Below, one piece after another: positions 18,908 through 28,722 of a stretch of DNA of 64,000 bases. Where the stretch lies: NCBI RefSeq assembly GCF_002443295.1, contig NZ_BAOS01000027.1, positions 62,001-126,000 of the forward strand, written 5' to 3'. The position numbers and the translations under genes were made by a program. The DNA is from Candidatus Scalindua japonica (lineage in GTDB: Bacteria > Planctomycetota > Brocadiia > Brocadiales > Scalinduaceae). The notes under the pieces are model-generated. The model ran no database searches. It worked only from the letters and a program-made list of their open reading frames with translations, and was not told where the DNA came from. Every line of letters begins with the position of its first letter. Position 1 is the stretch's first letter.

Positions 18908-19314
18908 TTCATTCCTTTACATTAAGATAAGGATTTCGAGGATGGTTTGACATATTTCTGGGAATCATGAAGAAAACATAGTACTTTTAAGACACATGAT
19001 TTAGACGTGCGATTTCATTTGACAGGAATGGAAGATAAAAAAAATAGATGATACTGGCTGAATGGTCTATCGTTACCAAATACATCAGACTGCTAAAAGC
19101 ATGCGGGAATCCATTTTGTATATGAAAATAGTTTGTGTAAACTTGATAGTTATCATATTTAATACATGTTGCCTCAGCGAATTAGTAAGTGCAGGATATA
19201 GTCATAGCATAAACAGATCTGCCAGTAGTATTCAACAGTGAACAGCAAAAAACTTTGATCTCGTCACTTTATACAAACCAATATATCCTGAAATACCTGA
19301 TTTGCTTAGTAAGG
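18908..19314. other. Intergenic region uxs-lysC
   Basis: These 407 bp lie between converging genes. The only candidate found is a 39-codon frame at 19122-19241 with a signal-peptide-like start, listed separately. No terminator hairpin was recognised. Confidence 0.35.
19122..19241 (+). CDS. Doubtful tiny secreted peptide
   Basis: A 39-residue frame begins MKIVCVNLIVIIFNTCCLSELVSA, which looks like a signal peptide with a small-residue cleavage site, then GYSHSINRSASSIQQ. No Shine-Dalgarno site precedes the ATG, and similar frames arise by chance in AT-rich DNA. It may also be the remnant of a longer secreted protein. Confidence 0.15.
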   Translation: MKIVCVNLIVIIFNTCCLSELVSAGYSHSINRSASSIQQ

Positions 19315-20535
19315 TTACTGCTCTTTATCCAGCTCGAAAGCGTTATGCACTGCATTTAAGGCTTTCTCTGCCTGGTCTTCTTCTATAACACAAGATATTT
19401 TAATCTCTGAAGTACTGATCATTTGTATGTTTATTTTTTCATCAGACAGCGTCTTGAACATTTTTTCTGCTATTCCACAGTGAGATCTCATTCCTATTCC
19501 CACAACTGAGAGTTTTGCTATTTTGTCATCAGCAACGATCTCTTTTGCTTTGATTTCTCCCTTTATTCTTTCTGTTGTCTTCAAGGCAAGTGGCAGGTCT
19601 TCTTTGCTTACAGTAAACGTTAAATCTGTTAATCCATGAGCGCTGGCATTCTGAATAATCATATCAACATTTATTTTTTCTTTTGCCAGTTCGTGAAAGA
19701 TATTGGCTGCCTGTCCAGGTTCATCAGACACGCCGATTATAGTTATTTTTGCATCATTTTTTGATACGGTTGCTCCACTGACAACGATATTCTCCATTTC
19801 TTTTACCTCTTTGCATATAAGGGTTCCTGTGCCGTTATTAAAACTGGGTCTTACCCGTATCGGGACATTATATTTTTTAGCAAACTCAATCGATCGTACA
19901 TGTAGAACTTGTGCACCCATGCTTGTCAGTTCCAGTATTTCATCATAAGATATTTTATTCAGCCTTCTTGCGTTGGGAACGGTTCTTGGGTCTGCTGTGC
20001 ATATTCCATCAACGTCGGTATATATATCACACATGTCCGCGTTGAGTAAAGCGGCCAGTGCCACAGCGCTGGTATCAGAGCCTCCACGTCCCAGAGTCGT
20101 TATATTGTCATTTTCGTCTACTCCCTGATATCCGGCTACCACTACTATTTTATTTTCAGATAATTCTTCTTTTATTCGATCATCTTTTATATTAACGATT
20201 CTTGCTTTTGTGTGAAAACTGTCGGTTGTTATTCCAATCTGTCTTCCTGAAAAGGAGACTGCTGGCACACCTAAGGAATGGATTGCCATTGCCATAAGAG
20301 CACTTGACATCTGCTCACCCGTGGAAAGTAGCGAATCCAGTTCGCGTGTAGAAGGTTCTTTATTAATTTCATAAGCCTGCTTTAGTAATTCATCTGTCAT
20401 TTTTCCCTGTGCGGAGACAACAACGACAATATTGCTGCCGGCAGCGTGTGCCTCAACGGCTCGTTTTGCCGCAGCTTTCATGCGTGCGGCATCTGCTACA
20501 GAAGTTCCACCAAATTTTTGGACAATTAATTGCAT
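19315..20535 (-). CDS. lysC: Aspartokinase
   Basis: The 406-residue monofunctional aspartate kinase has KFGGTSVAD at the N-terminus, the [15 protein letters not shown] region, [16 protein letters not shown], and [13 protein letters not shown] of the kinase domain. Two ACT domains follow (about 265-400; [16 protein letters not shown] and [36 protein letters not shown]), which in relatives bind lysine or threonine for feedback control. It commits aspartate to lysine, DAP, threonine and methionine. It lies 13 nt after an SIS-domain gene on the same strand and is probably co-transcribed with it. Confidence 0.95.
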   Translation of the reverse strand: MQLIVQKFGGTSVADAARMKAAAKRAVEAHAAGSNIVVVVSAQGKMTDELLKQAYEINKEPSTRELDSLLSTGEQMSSALMAMAIHSLGVPAVSFSGRQIGITTDSFHTKARIVNIKDDRIKEELSENKIVVVAGYQGVDENDNITTLGRGGSDTSAVALAALLNADMCDIYTDVDGICTADPRTVPNARRLNKISYDEILELTSMGAQVLHVRSIEFAKKYNVPIRVRPSFNNGTGTLICKEVKEMENIVVSGATVSKNDAKITIIGVSDEPGQAANIFHELAKEKINVDMIIQNASAHGLTDLTFTVSKEDLPLALKTTERIKGEIKAKEIVADDKIAKLSVVGIGMRSHCGIAEKMFKTLSDEKINIQMISTSEIKISCVIEEDQAEKALNAVHNAFELDKEQ

Positions 20536-20548
20536 TGTTTATATAATC

Positions 20549-21136
20549 CTACTCCAGATTAGCGTGTCTTTTCATCATTTCAACTTCTTCTCTGTTCAGT
20601 AATCGTACGAGTGATAAAATAACAGCGTCAAGGTATACAAGACATGCCTGCTCAAATAGTGTACTGCGAAATTGTGCTGTTAGTTGAGATTGTATAACCT
20701 GGTCGGAATCACTTGCCGGTATTTCTATTGTCAGGTCTGCATACTTAGATAATTCAGAGTCAGGATGTGCTGTAATTACGACAACCAGTGCGTTCAGTCG
20801 TTTTGCAAGACCCGCAATATGACAGGTAATAGAGGTTGTACCGGAACTGCTACATGCAATAAGCATATCACCTTCATCAATATTTGGAGTTGTTGTCTCA
20901 CCAACTACATGGCATGAGAACTCTATGTGAGTAAGACGCATTGCAAATGTTCTGGCAACGAGCCCCGAACGACCTTGACCGGTTACAAATATATTTTTAG
21001 AAGAATCTATGGCAGCGATAAACTTTTTAAATTCATCTTCTTTAATTCCGTCCAGAACATAGTCTATCTCATTAATTATAGTCTTTGTTGTGGATTTAAT
21101 ACTCGATTCGATGTTATCAGGGTCTGTTATCTTCAT
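20549..21136 (-). CDS. SIS-domain protein, 6-phospho-3-hexuloisomerase-like
   Basis: The 195-residue single SIS domain has [24 protein letters not shown] (about 48-72) and [23 protein letters not shown], matching the PHI/HxlB group that isomerises hexulose-6-phosphate to fructose-6-phosphate in the ribulose monophosphate route. The C-terminal [13 protein letters not shown] resembles the M-x-x-RHANLE ending of that group. No partner hexulose-phosphate synthase (HxlA) gene is visible, so the real substrate is open; another sugar phosphate is possible. It precedes lysC by 13 nt. Confidence 0.75.
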   Translation of the reverse strand: MKITDPDNIESSIKSTTKTIINEIDYVLDGIKEDEFKKFIAAIDSSKNIFVTGQGRSGLVARTFAMRLTHIEFSCHVVGETTTPNIDEGDMLIACSSSGTTSITCHIAGLAKRLNALVVVITAHPDSELSKYADLTIEIPASDSDQVIQSQLTAQFRSTLFEQACLVYLDAVILSLVRLLNREEVEMMKRHANLE

Positions 21137-21328
21137 AATAGTTTAAGACAAATTCTATCAATTAAATATAAAAATTTCAAGAAGTAGGTGTGTGGAATAT
21201 ACAAAAAAAGAGTTTCTCTCCGTTTTTAATTAACGGTGATAAATTTTTTGTTGCTATGAATAGTATTAATTGTTAGTATTCGACTGCTTTAATACTAATA
21301 AAAATCCCTTAACTTTTGGATACTTTTT

Positions 21329-21565
21329 ATGGAATTCGCTTTTATTGGTCAAATTATAGGACTTTACAAGTTGGTACTTATCGTAAGGATAGCTTTGTCG
21401 TGGATTCCTCACAATCCACATAACCCGGCAATAACATTTCTTTATAAAATAACAGAGCCGGTACTAGAACCTGTCAGGCGTGTTATTCCCGCTATTGGAG
21501 GAATAGACATCTCTCCTATTATTGTGTTTATCGGCCTCAGTTTTATTAAAGGGATTTTCACTTAA
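21329..21565 (+). CDS. YggT family membrane protein
   Basis: The 78-residue protein has two hydrophobic helices around a conserved centre, SWIPHNPHNPAITFLYKITEPVLEPVRRVIPAIGGIDISPIIVF, which is the YggT (Ycf19-like) motif. These proteins sit in the inner membrane and are linked to cell division, chromosome or thylakoid organisation and osmotic stress, but their exact action is unknown. It is a stand-alone gene in front of deoB. Confidence 0.88.
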   Translation: MEFAFIGQIIGLYKLVLIVRIALSWIPHNPHNPAITFLYKITEPVLEPVRRVIPAIGGIDISPIIVFIGLSFIKGIFT

Positions 21566-21774
21566 TCACAAAAAGATAGTAATTCTTGATGGGATGGTAC
21601 ATTTCTCTCTACTACTACACTCCTAAATTTCATAGTTTTTTTGTTTAACCTGAGCGAATATAACTATTTACACAAAACAAAATTGTTGTAAAATTATATG
21701 CAAACAGGGCGCAAATCATTTTATCTAATAAATATTTCTGAATAGCAGAAAAAGGTAAGGTGTTAATTATATTG

Positions 21775-22950
21775 ATGGTGAACAGAGTAATCGTTGTTGT
21801 TCTTGATAGTGTTGGAATCGGCCAATTGCCGGATGCTCATAAATTTGGGGATGTCGGTAGCAACACACTGGTAAATACCGCCAAAGCAGTTGGAAGACTG
21901 AATATCCCTAATATGGAACGCCTGGGCATTGGTAAGATTGAAGATATTGCTGGTGTTTCAAAGGACGTTAATGAGATGGCTTTTTACGGCAAGATGGGTG
22001 AGGCATCAGTAGCCAAAGATACAACGTCCGGTCACTGGGAGATTATGGGTGTTATAACAGACAGACCTTTTCCAACCTACCCCAGTGGATTTCCGGAAGA
22101 GGTGATTGAACAATTTTCCAAATCTATTGGCCGATCTATATTGGGTAATAAAACGGCATCGGGAACAGAAATAATAGAGGAGTTGGGCGCTGAACATATT
22201 GAAACAGGTTTTCCAATTGTATATACATCTGCTGATAGTGTTTTCCAGATAGCTGCGTGCGAGGATATCATATCGGTAGAATCTTTATATGAAATATGTA
22301 ATTGTGCTCGAGACATACTAAAAGGTGAGCATAATATCGGTCGGGTTATTGCCAGGCCATTTATAGAAGAAAACGGAACTTATACACGGACAGAGAGGCG
22401 CAGAGACTTTTCATTGCCGCCTTCAGAAGATACGGTGTTGGATAAGGTCGCAATAAGCGGGTATGAAGTAGTGGGTGTTGGTAAGATCGGTGATATCTTC
22501 GCGCATAGGGGACTGACAAGGGAAATACACGCATATAACAATCAAGAGGGTATGCAGAAGACAATAGGATGTGTTAAGGAGAATTTTAAGGGTATCATTT
22601 TTACGAATTTGATAGACTTCGATATGAAATATGGCCATAGGAATGATCCGAAAGGTTATGCAGGTGCTCTGGAGGAATTTGATCAGCGTTTGCCGGAGCT
22701 TATTGATACATTAAAACCTGATGACATTCTCATTATTACCGCTGACCACGGATGTGATCCTACTATGCCAGGTACAGATCATTCTCGTGAGTATGTTCCT
22801 CTGCTGGTTTATGGAAAGAAATTAAATAAGCCTCACTCACTCGGTATTCGTACATCATTTACGGATGTTGGTGCCACTATCTCAGAGATATTACTTAAGC
22901 AGAAACTCGATAATGGAAAAAGTTTTTTTGCTGAATTGATAAACAGTTAA
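21775..22950 (+). CDS. deoB: Phosphopentomutase
   Basis: The start chosen is ATG 21775 (391 residues, the family's usual length); a GTG at 21760 overlaps the AAGGTAAGG ribosome site and is unlikely. Metal-binding and catalytic features of the alkaline-phosphatase superfamily are present: VVLDSVGIGQLPDA, DTTSGHWE with the phosphorylated Thr, GKIGDIF, FDMKYGHRNDP and TADHGCDPTMPGTDHSRE. It interconverts (deoxy)ribose-1- and -5-phosphate for nucleoside salvage, with two Mn2+ ions. It appears to be transcribed alone. Confidence 0.95.
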   Translation: MVNRVIVVVLDSVGIGQLPDAHKFGDVGSNTLVNTAKAVGRLNIPNMERLGIGKIEDIAGVSKDVNEMAFYGKMGEASVAKDTTSGHWEIMGVITDRPFPTYPSGFPEEVIEQFSKSIGRSILGNKTASGTEIIEELGAEHIETGFPIVYTSADSVFQIAACEDIISVESLYEICNCARDILKGEHNIGRVIARPFIEENGTYTRTERRRDFSLPPSEDTVLDKVAISGYEVVGVGKIGDIFAHRGLTREIHAYNNQEGMQKTIGCVKENFKGIIFTNLIDFDMKYGHRNDPKGYAGALEEFDQRLPELIDTLKPDDILIITADHGCDPTMPGTDHSREYVPLLVYGKKLNKPHSLGIRTSFTDVGATISEILLKQKLDNGKSFFAELINS

Positions 22951-23092
22951 GTCTTATGCAGGGCCGTAGGAACCGCAAAGAGAGGCTGTATTTTTTCACC
23001 ACCCCCCCTTTTTTTTGCAATAAAATTAAGTTTTAGGCCATTTTTTTCTCTGTGTTTTACTTCTACGGTTAAAAAGATTTTGTTGAGCTAAA

Positions 23093-24463
23093 ATGAAGAA
23101 AAATTTAAAATATCATTTTGTGGGGATTGGTGGAATTGGTATGAGTGCGCTAGCGCAGATTACTAAATCGCAGGGTCATTTTGTAGGCGGTTCTGACAGA
23201 AGAAATGATAAAAAGCAGACCCCGGAAGTTTTTCATAAACTGGAATCTCAGGGCATTAAACTTTCTCCACAGGACGGAACGGGTGTTGATAATGAGACCG
23301 ACTTTATTGTTATTTCCAGTGCGGTAGAAGAAGATAACCCTGATCTGCAAGTTGCGAAGCAGGAGAATATTCAAATCATCAGAAGATCTGATTTGCTTAG
23401 CAGCCTTTTCAACAATAAAAAACACGGAATTGCCATAGGAGGCAGCAATGGAAAGACTACGGTTTGCGGAATGACATCGTGGATACTTGACAGTGCCGGT
23501 CATGATCCAACAGTTGTTGGTGGAGGGTATGTAAAAAACGTTGTTACAGATAAGTTATTAGGTAACTCCAGGTTTGGCAATTCAGAAACTATTATCATTG
23601 AGGCAGATGAGAGTGACGGCAGCCTGATCAAGTATATTCCAAAGATTTCAGTTATTACAAATATATCCAAAGACCACAAGACTGTAGAAGAACTTGGGGA
23701 TCTATTCAGTAAGTTTGCTGAAAACACATCTGATACCGTGATAATTAACGAAAACTGTGCTCATCAAATAAAAATTAACAATAACTCTAAAAAAGTCCTC
23801 AAGTTTGGTGAAGATAGTGTATCAGATATCATTGCTTCTGAAATTTCCTGCAACGCTTTTGGTTCAAGATTTAAGATAAAAGAGAGTGATTTTGAGATAA
23901 ATATTCCGGGTCTATATAACGTTCATAACGCACTTGCCGCTATTGCCGCAGCACAGGCAGAGGGTGTCTCGGATACAGAGATAAAGCAAGCATTGAAAAC
24001 GTTTAAAGGCACTAAAAGAAGAATGGACGTTGTTGGTGAGAAAAACGGAATAAAAGTCATAGATGATTATGCGCATAACCCGAAAAAAGTTCAGGCGGCA
24101 ATTGATGCCGTAAGGCTAATCAGTGAACGTTTAATAATAGTGTTTCAACCGCATGGTTATGGTCCAACAGAATTTATGAAAGAAGAACTAATCGCTGCCT
24201 TTGCCGGAAAGTTATTACCGACCGATGTATTGTTTATGCCGGAAATTTTTTATGCGGGTGGAACGGCAAATAAAAAAATATCTTCGAGCGATATTATCAA
24301 AGAGTTGAAAAAAAGAGGTAAAAACGCATTTTTTGTTCCAGATAGAGAGGACATTGTAACTGAAGTTGAGAAGAGAGCAACTCAAAACAATTGCGTAATT
24401 GTTATGGGAGCAAGAGATGATTCACTCACGGACTTTTGTCACGCTATTCTTAGAGCGTTATAG
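23093..24463 (+). CDS. Mur ligase family protein, MurC/Mpl-like
   Basis: The 456-residue protein has the N-terminal Rossmann-type domain of MurC/Mpl (FVGIGGIGMSALAQ, then GSDRRN), a central ATPase domain with P-loop GGSNGKTTV (about 117-125), EADESDG, the NISKDHK region and a C-terminal domain with DDYAHNPKKVQAAI and FQPHGYGPT. Canonical MurC has GTHGKTTT, so the SN is unusual. It joins an amino acid or peptide to UDP-MurNAc. MurC adds L-alanine and Mpl recycles tripeptide; sequence alone does not decide. No other mur genes are next to it, which leans towards Mpl or a stand-alone role. Confidence 0.8.
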   Translation: MKKNLKYHFVGIGGIGMSALAQITKSQGHFVGGSDRRNDKKQTPEVFHKLESQGIKLSPQDGTGVDNETDFIVISSAVEEDNPDLQVAKQENIQIIRRSDLLSSLFNNKKHGIAIGGSNGKTTVCGMTSWILDSAGHDPTVVGGGYVKNVVTDKLLGNSRFGNSETIIIEADESDGSLIKYIPKISVITNISKDHKTVEELGDLFSKFAENTSDTVIINENCAHQIKINNNSKKVLKFGEDSVSDIIASEISCNAFGSRFKIKESDFEINIPGLYNVHNALAAIAAAQAEGVSDTEIKQALKTFKGTKRRMDVVGEKNGIKVIDDYAHNPKKVQAAIDAVRLISERLIIVFQPHGYGPTEFMKEELIAAFAGKLLPTDVLFMPEIFYAGGTANKKISSSDIIKELKKRGKNAFFVPDREDIVTEVEKRATQNNCVIVMGARDDSLTDFCHAILRAL

Positions 24464-24525
24464 GAATATAATTTAGATTATAATTGACAGTATCAGGTAT
24501 GAAGCACAAAAGCGTACCTCATAAA

Positions 24526-25116
24526 TTATTTTATTTTTACCAGATCAAAAGGAAACTCTAACTCATTTCCATCCGGAGACGTAATTAACAATTTTAATGT
24601 AGAGTTCTGGTTTATGTTTTCAACCGGAAATTTATATACACATCCAGCCACAAATGCCGGTTCTTCCGGGTAAAAGCGACTAGGCTCTGCGTAATCCGGA
24701 AAATATGAAAACATCGGATAAATCGGTTTATCTTCAGAATAGAGAATAGCATTATAGCCTTTTGCAAATTCCATGTATTCACCAAAAACGGATACGACAA
24801 AAGTCAGGCTATCTTTAAAATGTAATGCCCTTAATATCTCCCCTTCAGATAGTTCACGTTTTTCAACCGTTGCTTTCTTTGCTTTAAAAGCGACATTGTG
24901 ATAAGGTGTCCACAATGTGGCCCAATCATCCTTATCATCAAGATGAACAACCCATGGCTTGGCAAAATTTGTAGGGCTCAACAGTTTATTTTTTTTCCCA
25001 TATTCAATTGCTTCATTTATCTGTTCAGGTGTTAAATCAAGAGATATGCTATAGGCGGTTTTGCCAATCAGACATACCGTAGTAATAAAAGCTAATAAAA
25101 GAGTTCTTTTTAACAT
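24526..25116 (-). CDS. Exported protein of unknown function
   Basis: The 196-residue protein begins with a signal peptide (MLKRTLLLAFITTVCLIGKTAYS, likely cut after AYS). The mature part has no recognised domain; it contains a helical stretch (TPEQINEAIEYGKKNKLL) followed by mostly beta-like sequence ending in a strand-rich region (TLKLLITSPDGNELEFPFDLVKIK). It lies 16 nt after the DjlA-like gene on the same strand and ends 62 bp from the convergent Mur ligase gene. A periplasmic or lumenal role is inferred. I do not recognise the family. Confidence 0.7.
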   Translation of the reverse strand: MLKRTLLLAFITTVCLIGKTAYSISLDLTPEQINEAIEYGKKNKLLSPTNFAKPWVVHLDDKDDWATLWTPYHNVAFKAKKATVEKRELSEGEILRALHFKDSLTFVVSVFGEYMEFAKGYNAILYSEDKPIYPMFSYFPDYAEPSRFYPEEPAFVAGCVYKFPVENINQNSTLKLLITSPDGNELEFPFDLVKIK

Positions 25117-25132
25117 TAATTGTTCCTCCGTA

Positions 25133-25867
25133 TTAAAATCCTTTTTCCTTTTTTATCTCTTCGTAGGCATTATTAATTATCTGAAACTTATCACTGGCAA
25201 GCCTGGTAAATTCATCTCCCAGGTGCGAGACTCTATCCGGATGATACTGTTTGGAGAGATGTCTGTACGATTTTTTAATATCTTCCATTGAAGAGTTTCT
25301 GGTAACATTTAGAATTCGGTAGTGTTTGTCGTTATCACTGCAAAATTCTGCTCGTATCTCGAACGCATCGTCTGCATTAATCTCTACAAAACTGATAATA
25401 TCGTTTATCATCCTCTCTTCGTTTGGATGCAATACCTTATCGGCAAACGCAACCAGATAGACAATCCGCAATAAAGAGAGCCTCTCTTCATAACTGGAAT
25501 ACTGTTTGAATTCGTAGCTTACTGCCCGTAGATCCAAGTCTACTCGAGAAGTCTGGTTTATTAAATTTCTGATAAAACTTAGGTCTTCTCCCTGAAACCC
25601 AAAACTTACAAACGCCCTTTCAATAACATTGATTTCCTGTGTACTTACACGTCCATCCGCTTTGGCAATCGATACAAGTATTCCAACTAAATGTGTTATG
25701 AAATTTAAGGACTTTTCCTGATTGCTTGAGGGCATTCCTATGGGTGTTTGTTTTAGAGACTTATCAAAAAAATCTCCTGTCATTGTGCCGAGGATTGCCC
25801 CAAAAGGGCCGCCAAAAAGAAATCCCAGGCCCGCACCAATTGCTTTACCTTTCCATTTCAAAGTCAA
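25133..25867 (-). CDS. DjlA-like co-chaperone (TerB plus J domain)
   Basis: The 244-residue protein has a glycine-rich membrane-hairpin start (GKAIGAGLGFLFGGPFGAILG, 6-27) as in DjlA, then a TerB-type helical domain (about 50-165) and a C-terminal J domain with the HPD tripeptide (YHPDRV). J domains stimulate DnaK. DjlA itself is an inner-membrane co-chaperone with the same order of parts. It belongs to a minus-strand run with the coiled-coil lipoprotein upstream (33-nt gap) and the exported protein downstream. Confidence 0.85.
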   Translation of the reverse strand: MTLKWKGKAIGAGLGFLFGGPFGAILGTMTGDFFDKSLKQTPIGMPSSNQEKSLNFITHLVGILVSIAKADGRVSTQEINVIERAFVSFGFQGEDLSFIRNLINQTSRVDLDLRAVSYEFKQYSSYEERLSLLRIVYLVAFADKVLHPNEERMINDIISFVEINADDAFEIRAEFCSDNDKHYRILNVTRNSSMEDIKKSYRHLSKQYHPDRVSHLGDEFTRLASDKFQIINNAYEEIKKEKGF

Positions 25868-25899
25868 TGTCCTTTCAAGCTATTCAGCCGTATCTCCCA

Positions 25900-26703
25900 T
25901 TACCTGTTTTTCTGGATATGGGTTTTTTCTAAATCTTTCTGTATCTGTTTTTCTTTAATCCTGTCCTGCGCAATTTCTATGTTAAATTTTGCTTCCAGTT
26001 TACTGGGGTCGAGCACCAGGACTTCTTCCCATTTTGCTATTGCTTTTTCAAAGTTCTCTTCTCTATATAGATGAATTGCTTTGTTCAGCAGCTCTTCGAC
26101 AAGAGATGATTTACGTTGTTCTTGTGTTTCTTTTATCAGACTTTTTCTGCTTTGTTGTGTATTATTATTTTCTGTTTTAATTTTTGTGACGGTATCAACA
26201 GTGTTTTCTGTTCGTGCCACGGTCTCACTTGTTGCTTCCAGTATTTCCAGTTTTGCCTTGAGGTTGCTATTCTCTGATCCAATTTCAGCCAGACGTTTAT
26301 TGATTTTTTCAAGTGAAAGTTTTGTTTTTTCCAGTTCTTTTTTTAATCGATTTCGCGTGGTGTTATTCGATACCTGTGCTTTTTCGAGAGTAGACTGTTT
26401 ATCCTTTATTTGTGAGTATTCTTCATTTAACTGTTTCTTAACAGCTTCCAGCTCACTGAATTTTTTCTTTAATTCATAATTTTCCGTTGTCAGGCTTCCA
26501 AGGCTATAAGATAAAGTTGCCACTTTTTCTTCCAGCACATCCATTCTTTCCTCTTTATTTTTATTATTTCTGTTTTTGTTGCTTTCATCTTTGTCTTTTC
26601 TTAAAAAATTTTTATTTAATTGGAAACATCCTGAGTTAAATAATCCGGCAAAAATAACAAGAATTGTAAATATGTACAGGTATTTAGAGTTTTTTTTGTT
26701 CAC
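25900..26703 (-). CDS. Coiled-coil lipoprotein with a TPR-like C-terminus
   Basis: GTG 26703 is preferred as start because AGGGGGG stands six bases before it; an ATG at 26724 would overlap the upstream gene by 4 nt and is a possible alternative. From the GTG the protein is 267 residues, with an uncleaved or lipoprotein signal ending in FNSGC (lipobox). A long heptad-rich coiled coil spans about 45-165, and a short TPR-like segment (LNKAIHLYREENFEKAIAKWEEVLVLDPSKLEAKFNIEIAQ) lies near the end. It probably sits at the outer membrane or periplasm as a structural or scaffolding protein. Function unknown. Confidence 0.72.
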   Translation of the reverse strand: MNKKNSKYLYIFTILVIFAGLFNSGCFQLNKNFLRKDKDESNKNRNNKNKEERMDVLEEKVATLSYSLGSLTTENYELKKKFSELEAVKKQLNEEYSQIKDKQSTLEKAQVSNNTTRNRLKKELEKTKLSLEKINKRLAEIGSENSNLKAKLEILEATSETVARTENTVDTVTKIKTENNNTQQSRKSLIKETQEQRKSSLVEELLNKAIHLYREENFEKAIAKWEEVLVLDPSKLEAKFNIEIAQDRIKEKQIQKDLEKTHIQKNR

Positions 26704-26720
26704 AGCATCCCCCCTAATGA

Positions 26721-26912
26721 TCATGTGGTTTTTATGTCCTGGAGTTTTAGAATTGCTATTTGTGAGATTGCCAGTTCTTCAATTTTTCTGGTTTGGTGTA
26801 AAATGTGCTCCCAGTCTTTTGTTGTTCCTGTTGCAAACCCCTTTTTCAACCTGCTTTCCAGCTTTTTCAGGTCGGTTTCTAATAACTTAAGCCTGCTTTT
26901 TATATCTTCCAT
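26721..26912 (-). CDS. Small coiled-coil protein
   Basis: The 63-residue protein has a helical opening (EDIKSRLKLLETDLKKLESRLKKG) and a second helical half ending in KLQDIKTT. Its stop overlaps an alternative start of the downstream lipoprotein by 4 nt, a common sign of translational coupling. The ribosome site before its ATG is weak. No family was recognised. It probably acts with the coiled-coil lipoprotein. Confidence 0.5.
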   Translation of the reverse strand: MEDIKSRLKLLETDLKKLESRLKKGFATGTTKDWEHILHQTRKIEELAISQIAILKLQDIKTT

Positions 26913-27040
26913 TATTATAATGATCTAAATACAAAGGTGGGATACCGAAAAAAACTACAAGTTAATTCTACTTAACATCCAACCGATGTCAAATATTTTC
27001 TACTCTTGACTTGCTTAACCAGGAGGGATATAGTTTTGTC

Positions 27041-28513
27041 ATGTTGCAATTAAGAAAACAGGTTGCTGGTGTTATCAGAGATTTCAATCTTTTCAATGAT
27101 AAGGACAGAATCATATTAGGTGTTTCCGGTGGACCGGATTCTGTTGCGTTGTTGAGCCTTATTTATAATGTAAGGCGTGTAAATCCTCCTTATTCTACAA
27201 TTTTCATCGCACATTTGAACCATTCACTCAGGGGTAGAGAATCAGATGGAGATGGACAGTTTGTAAGTTCTCTTGCGGATAAATACAAAATACAACTCAT
27301 TGCAGAAAAAAGGGACGTTAGAGAAATAGCGCGGGAGCGTAAGATGTCACTGGAAGAAACTGCACGGGATGTGAGATATAAGTTCTTTGAGAATGCGGCA
27401 AAAAGTGTGGGTGCTAATGTTATTGCGGTTGGTCACAATGCCGATGACAATGCCGAAACAATTTTGCATAGAATAATCCGGGGTACCGGTATTACAGGCG
27501 TAAGTGGAATAAGACCAAAACGAAAACTTACACCCACTTCAACCATTAACCTTGTTCGTCCCCTGCTGTTTACATGCCGTAAAGATATTATTGCTTATCT
27601 GGAGGAAAAAAATATTACTTACAGGGTTGATTCGACAAATATAGAAAAAGATAAATTAAGAAATAAGATCAGACTGGAACTTATTCCGCACCTTGAAAAA
27701 AATTATAATCCAAAGATAAAAAAGTCCCTGGTTACGTTAGGTGAAACGGCAATACAAAATTGTGATTACCTGGAAAAAGAAACAAATGTTTTATTCAAAA
27801 GCGTATTAATAAATAGAGAGGCGAAAACAGAGACACATATAGATAAAATAGTATTGGATATAAATAAATTAAAAGAGTCATCTCAGATTTTGCAACAGAT
27901 GATTGTTAAAGAGGTAATCATCCGGTTAAACATTCCTCTCAAGAAGATAGGCAACAAAAACTATAAAAATATTCTAAACCTTCTTAATTCTAAAAAAACA
28001 GAGATAAACCATATGATTAAGGAGTACCTGAATATCAGGAGAGAGGAAAATGAGTTGTGCTTTTCCAGAAATAAATTTTATGTGGAAGAACGACCTGTTT
28101 TAAGCGAAACTGAAATAAAAATTCCGGGAGAAACAGAGCTTGTTGATATGAATTATCAGGTAAAAACAGAGATCAGGGAGATCAAAAATAATTTCCTGGA
28201 AGAGTTCAAACAAAAGAAAACAAGCAAAGAAGAAGCTGTTGATTTTGATAAGGTCAGTATGCCGCTCACAGTCAGGACGAGAAGGCAGGGAGATAAGTTT
28301 TGGCCGTTAGGTTCTCAGGGGGTTAAGAAAATAAAAGATTTTTTTATAGATAATAAAGTTCCTGTGATGGACCGGGATGCTATCCCGTTAGTAACGATGA
28401 ACGGACAGCCAGTGTGGATAGTGGGGTTTCGTATTGATGATCGTATTCGGGTTTCGGAGGAAACAACAAAATTATTAATGATGAAGTTTGAGGAGAGAAC
28501 GACTCATATATAA
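27041..28513 (+). CDS. tilS: tRNA(Ile)-lysidine synthetase
   Basis: The start is ATG 27041, 13 nt after AGGAGGG; a TTG at 27011 lies upstream of that site and is unlikely. The 490-residue protein has the PP-loop GVSGGPDSVALL (about 29-40), the AVGHNADDNAETILHRIIRGTGITG signature and a C-terminal TilS domain (DKFWPLGSQGVKKIKDFFIDNKVP). TilS changes the wobble C of the tRNA-Ile CAU anticodon to lysidine so AUA codons are read, which an AT-rich genome depends on heavily. It stands alone between the minus-strand coiled-coil genes and a DUF1566 gene. Confidence 0.94.
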   Translation: MLQLRKQVAGVIRDFNLFNDKDRIILGVSGGPDSVALLSLIYNVRRVNPPYSTIFIAHLNHSLRGRESDGDGQFVSSLADKYKIQLIAEKRDVREIARERKMSLEETARDVRYKFFENAAKSVGANVIAVGHNADDNAETILHRIIRGTGITGVSGIRPKRKLTPTSTINLVRPLLFTCRKDIIAYLEEKNITYRVDSTNIEKDKLRNKIRLELIPHLEKNYNPKIKKSLVTLGETAIQNCDYLEKETNVLFKSVLINREAKTETHIDKIVLDINKLKESSQILQQMIVKEVIIRLNIPLKKIGNKNYKNILNLLNSKKTEINHMIKEYLNIRREENELCFSRNKFYVEERPVLSETEIKIPGETELVDMNYQVKTEIREIKNNFLEEFKQKKTSKEEAVDFDKVSMPLTVRTRRQGDKFWPLGSQGVKKIKDFFIDNKVPVMDRDAIPLVTMNGQPVWIVGFRIDDRIRVSEETTKLLMMKFEERTTHI

Positions 28514-28668
28514 GTGCTTATATTCGTATGGTTTTTGATAAACCCATGAACATACGCGGCATAAAGAAGAAGATCAAAACGATATCAGACGTTCTTTCTT
28601 ATGGAAGCCGGATTAAGTAGTAGACCAATAGGAATTCCTTGATGATGGCATAGTTCTTAAATATTATT

Positions 28669-28703
28669 GGGAGAGTTCTGGTATTTTTACATAACCAGCT
28701 CCC
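28669..28703 (+). promoter_or_regulatory. Hairpin in the leader of the DUF1566 gene
   Basis: The arms GGGAG...CTGGT (28669-28682) and ACCAG-CTCCC (28694-28703) pair over 10 bp with a small internal bulge and an 11-nt loop. The hairpin lies 19 nt before the start codon, just ahead of GGAGG. It may affect translation of the gene. No known riboswitch was recognised. Confidence 0.35.
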
Positions 28704-28722
28704 GGATGGAGGTAAAACAAAT

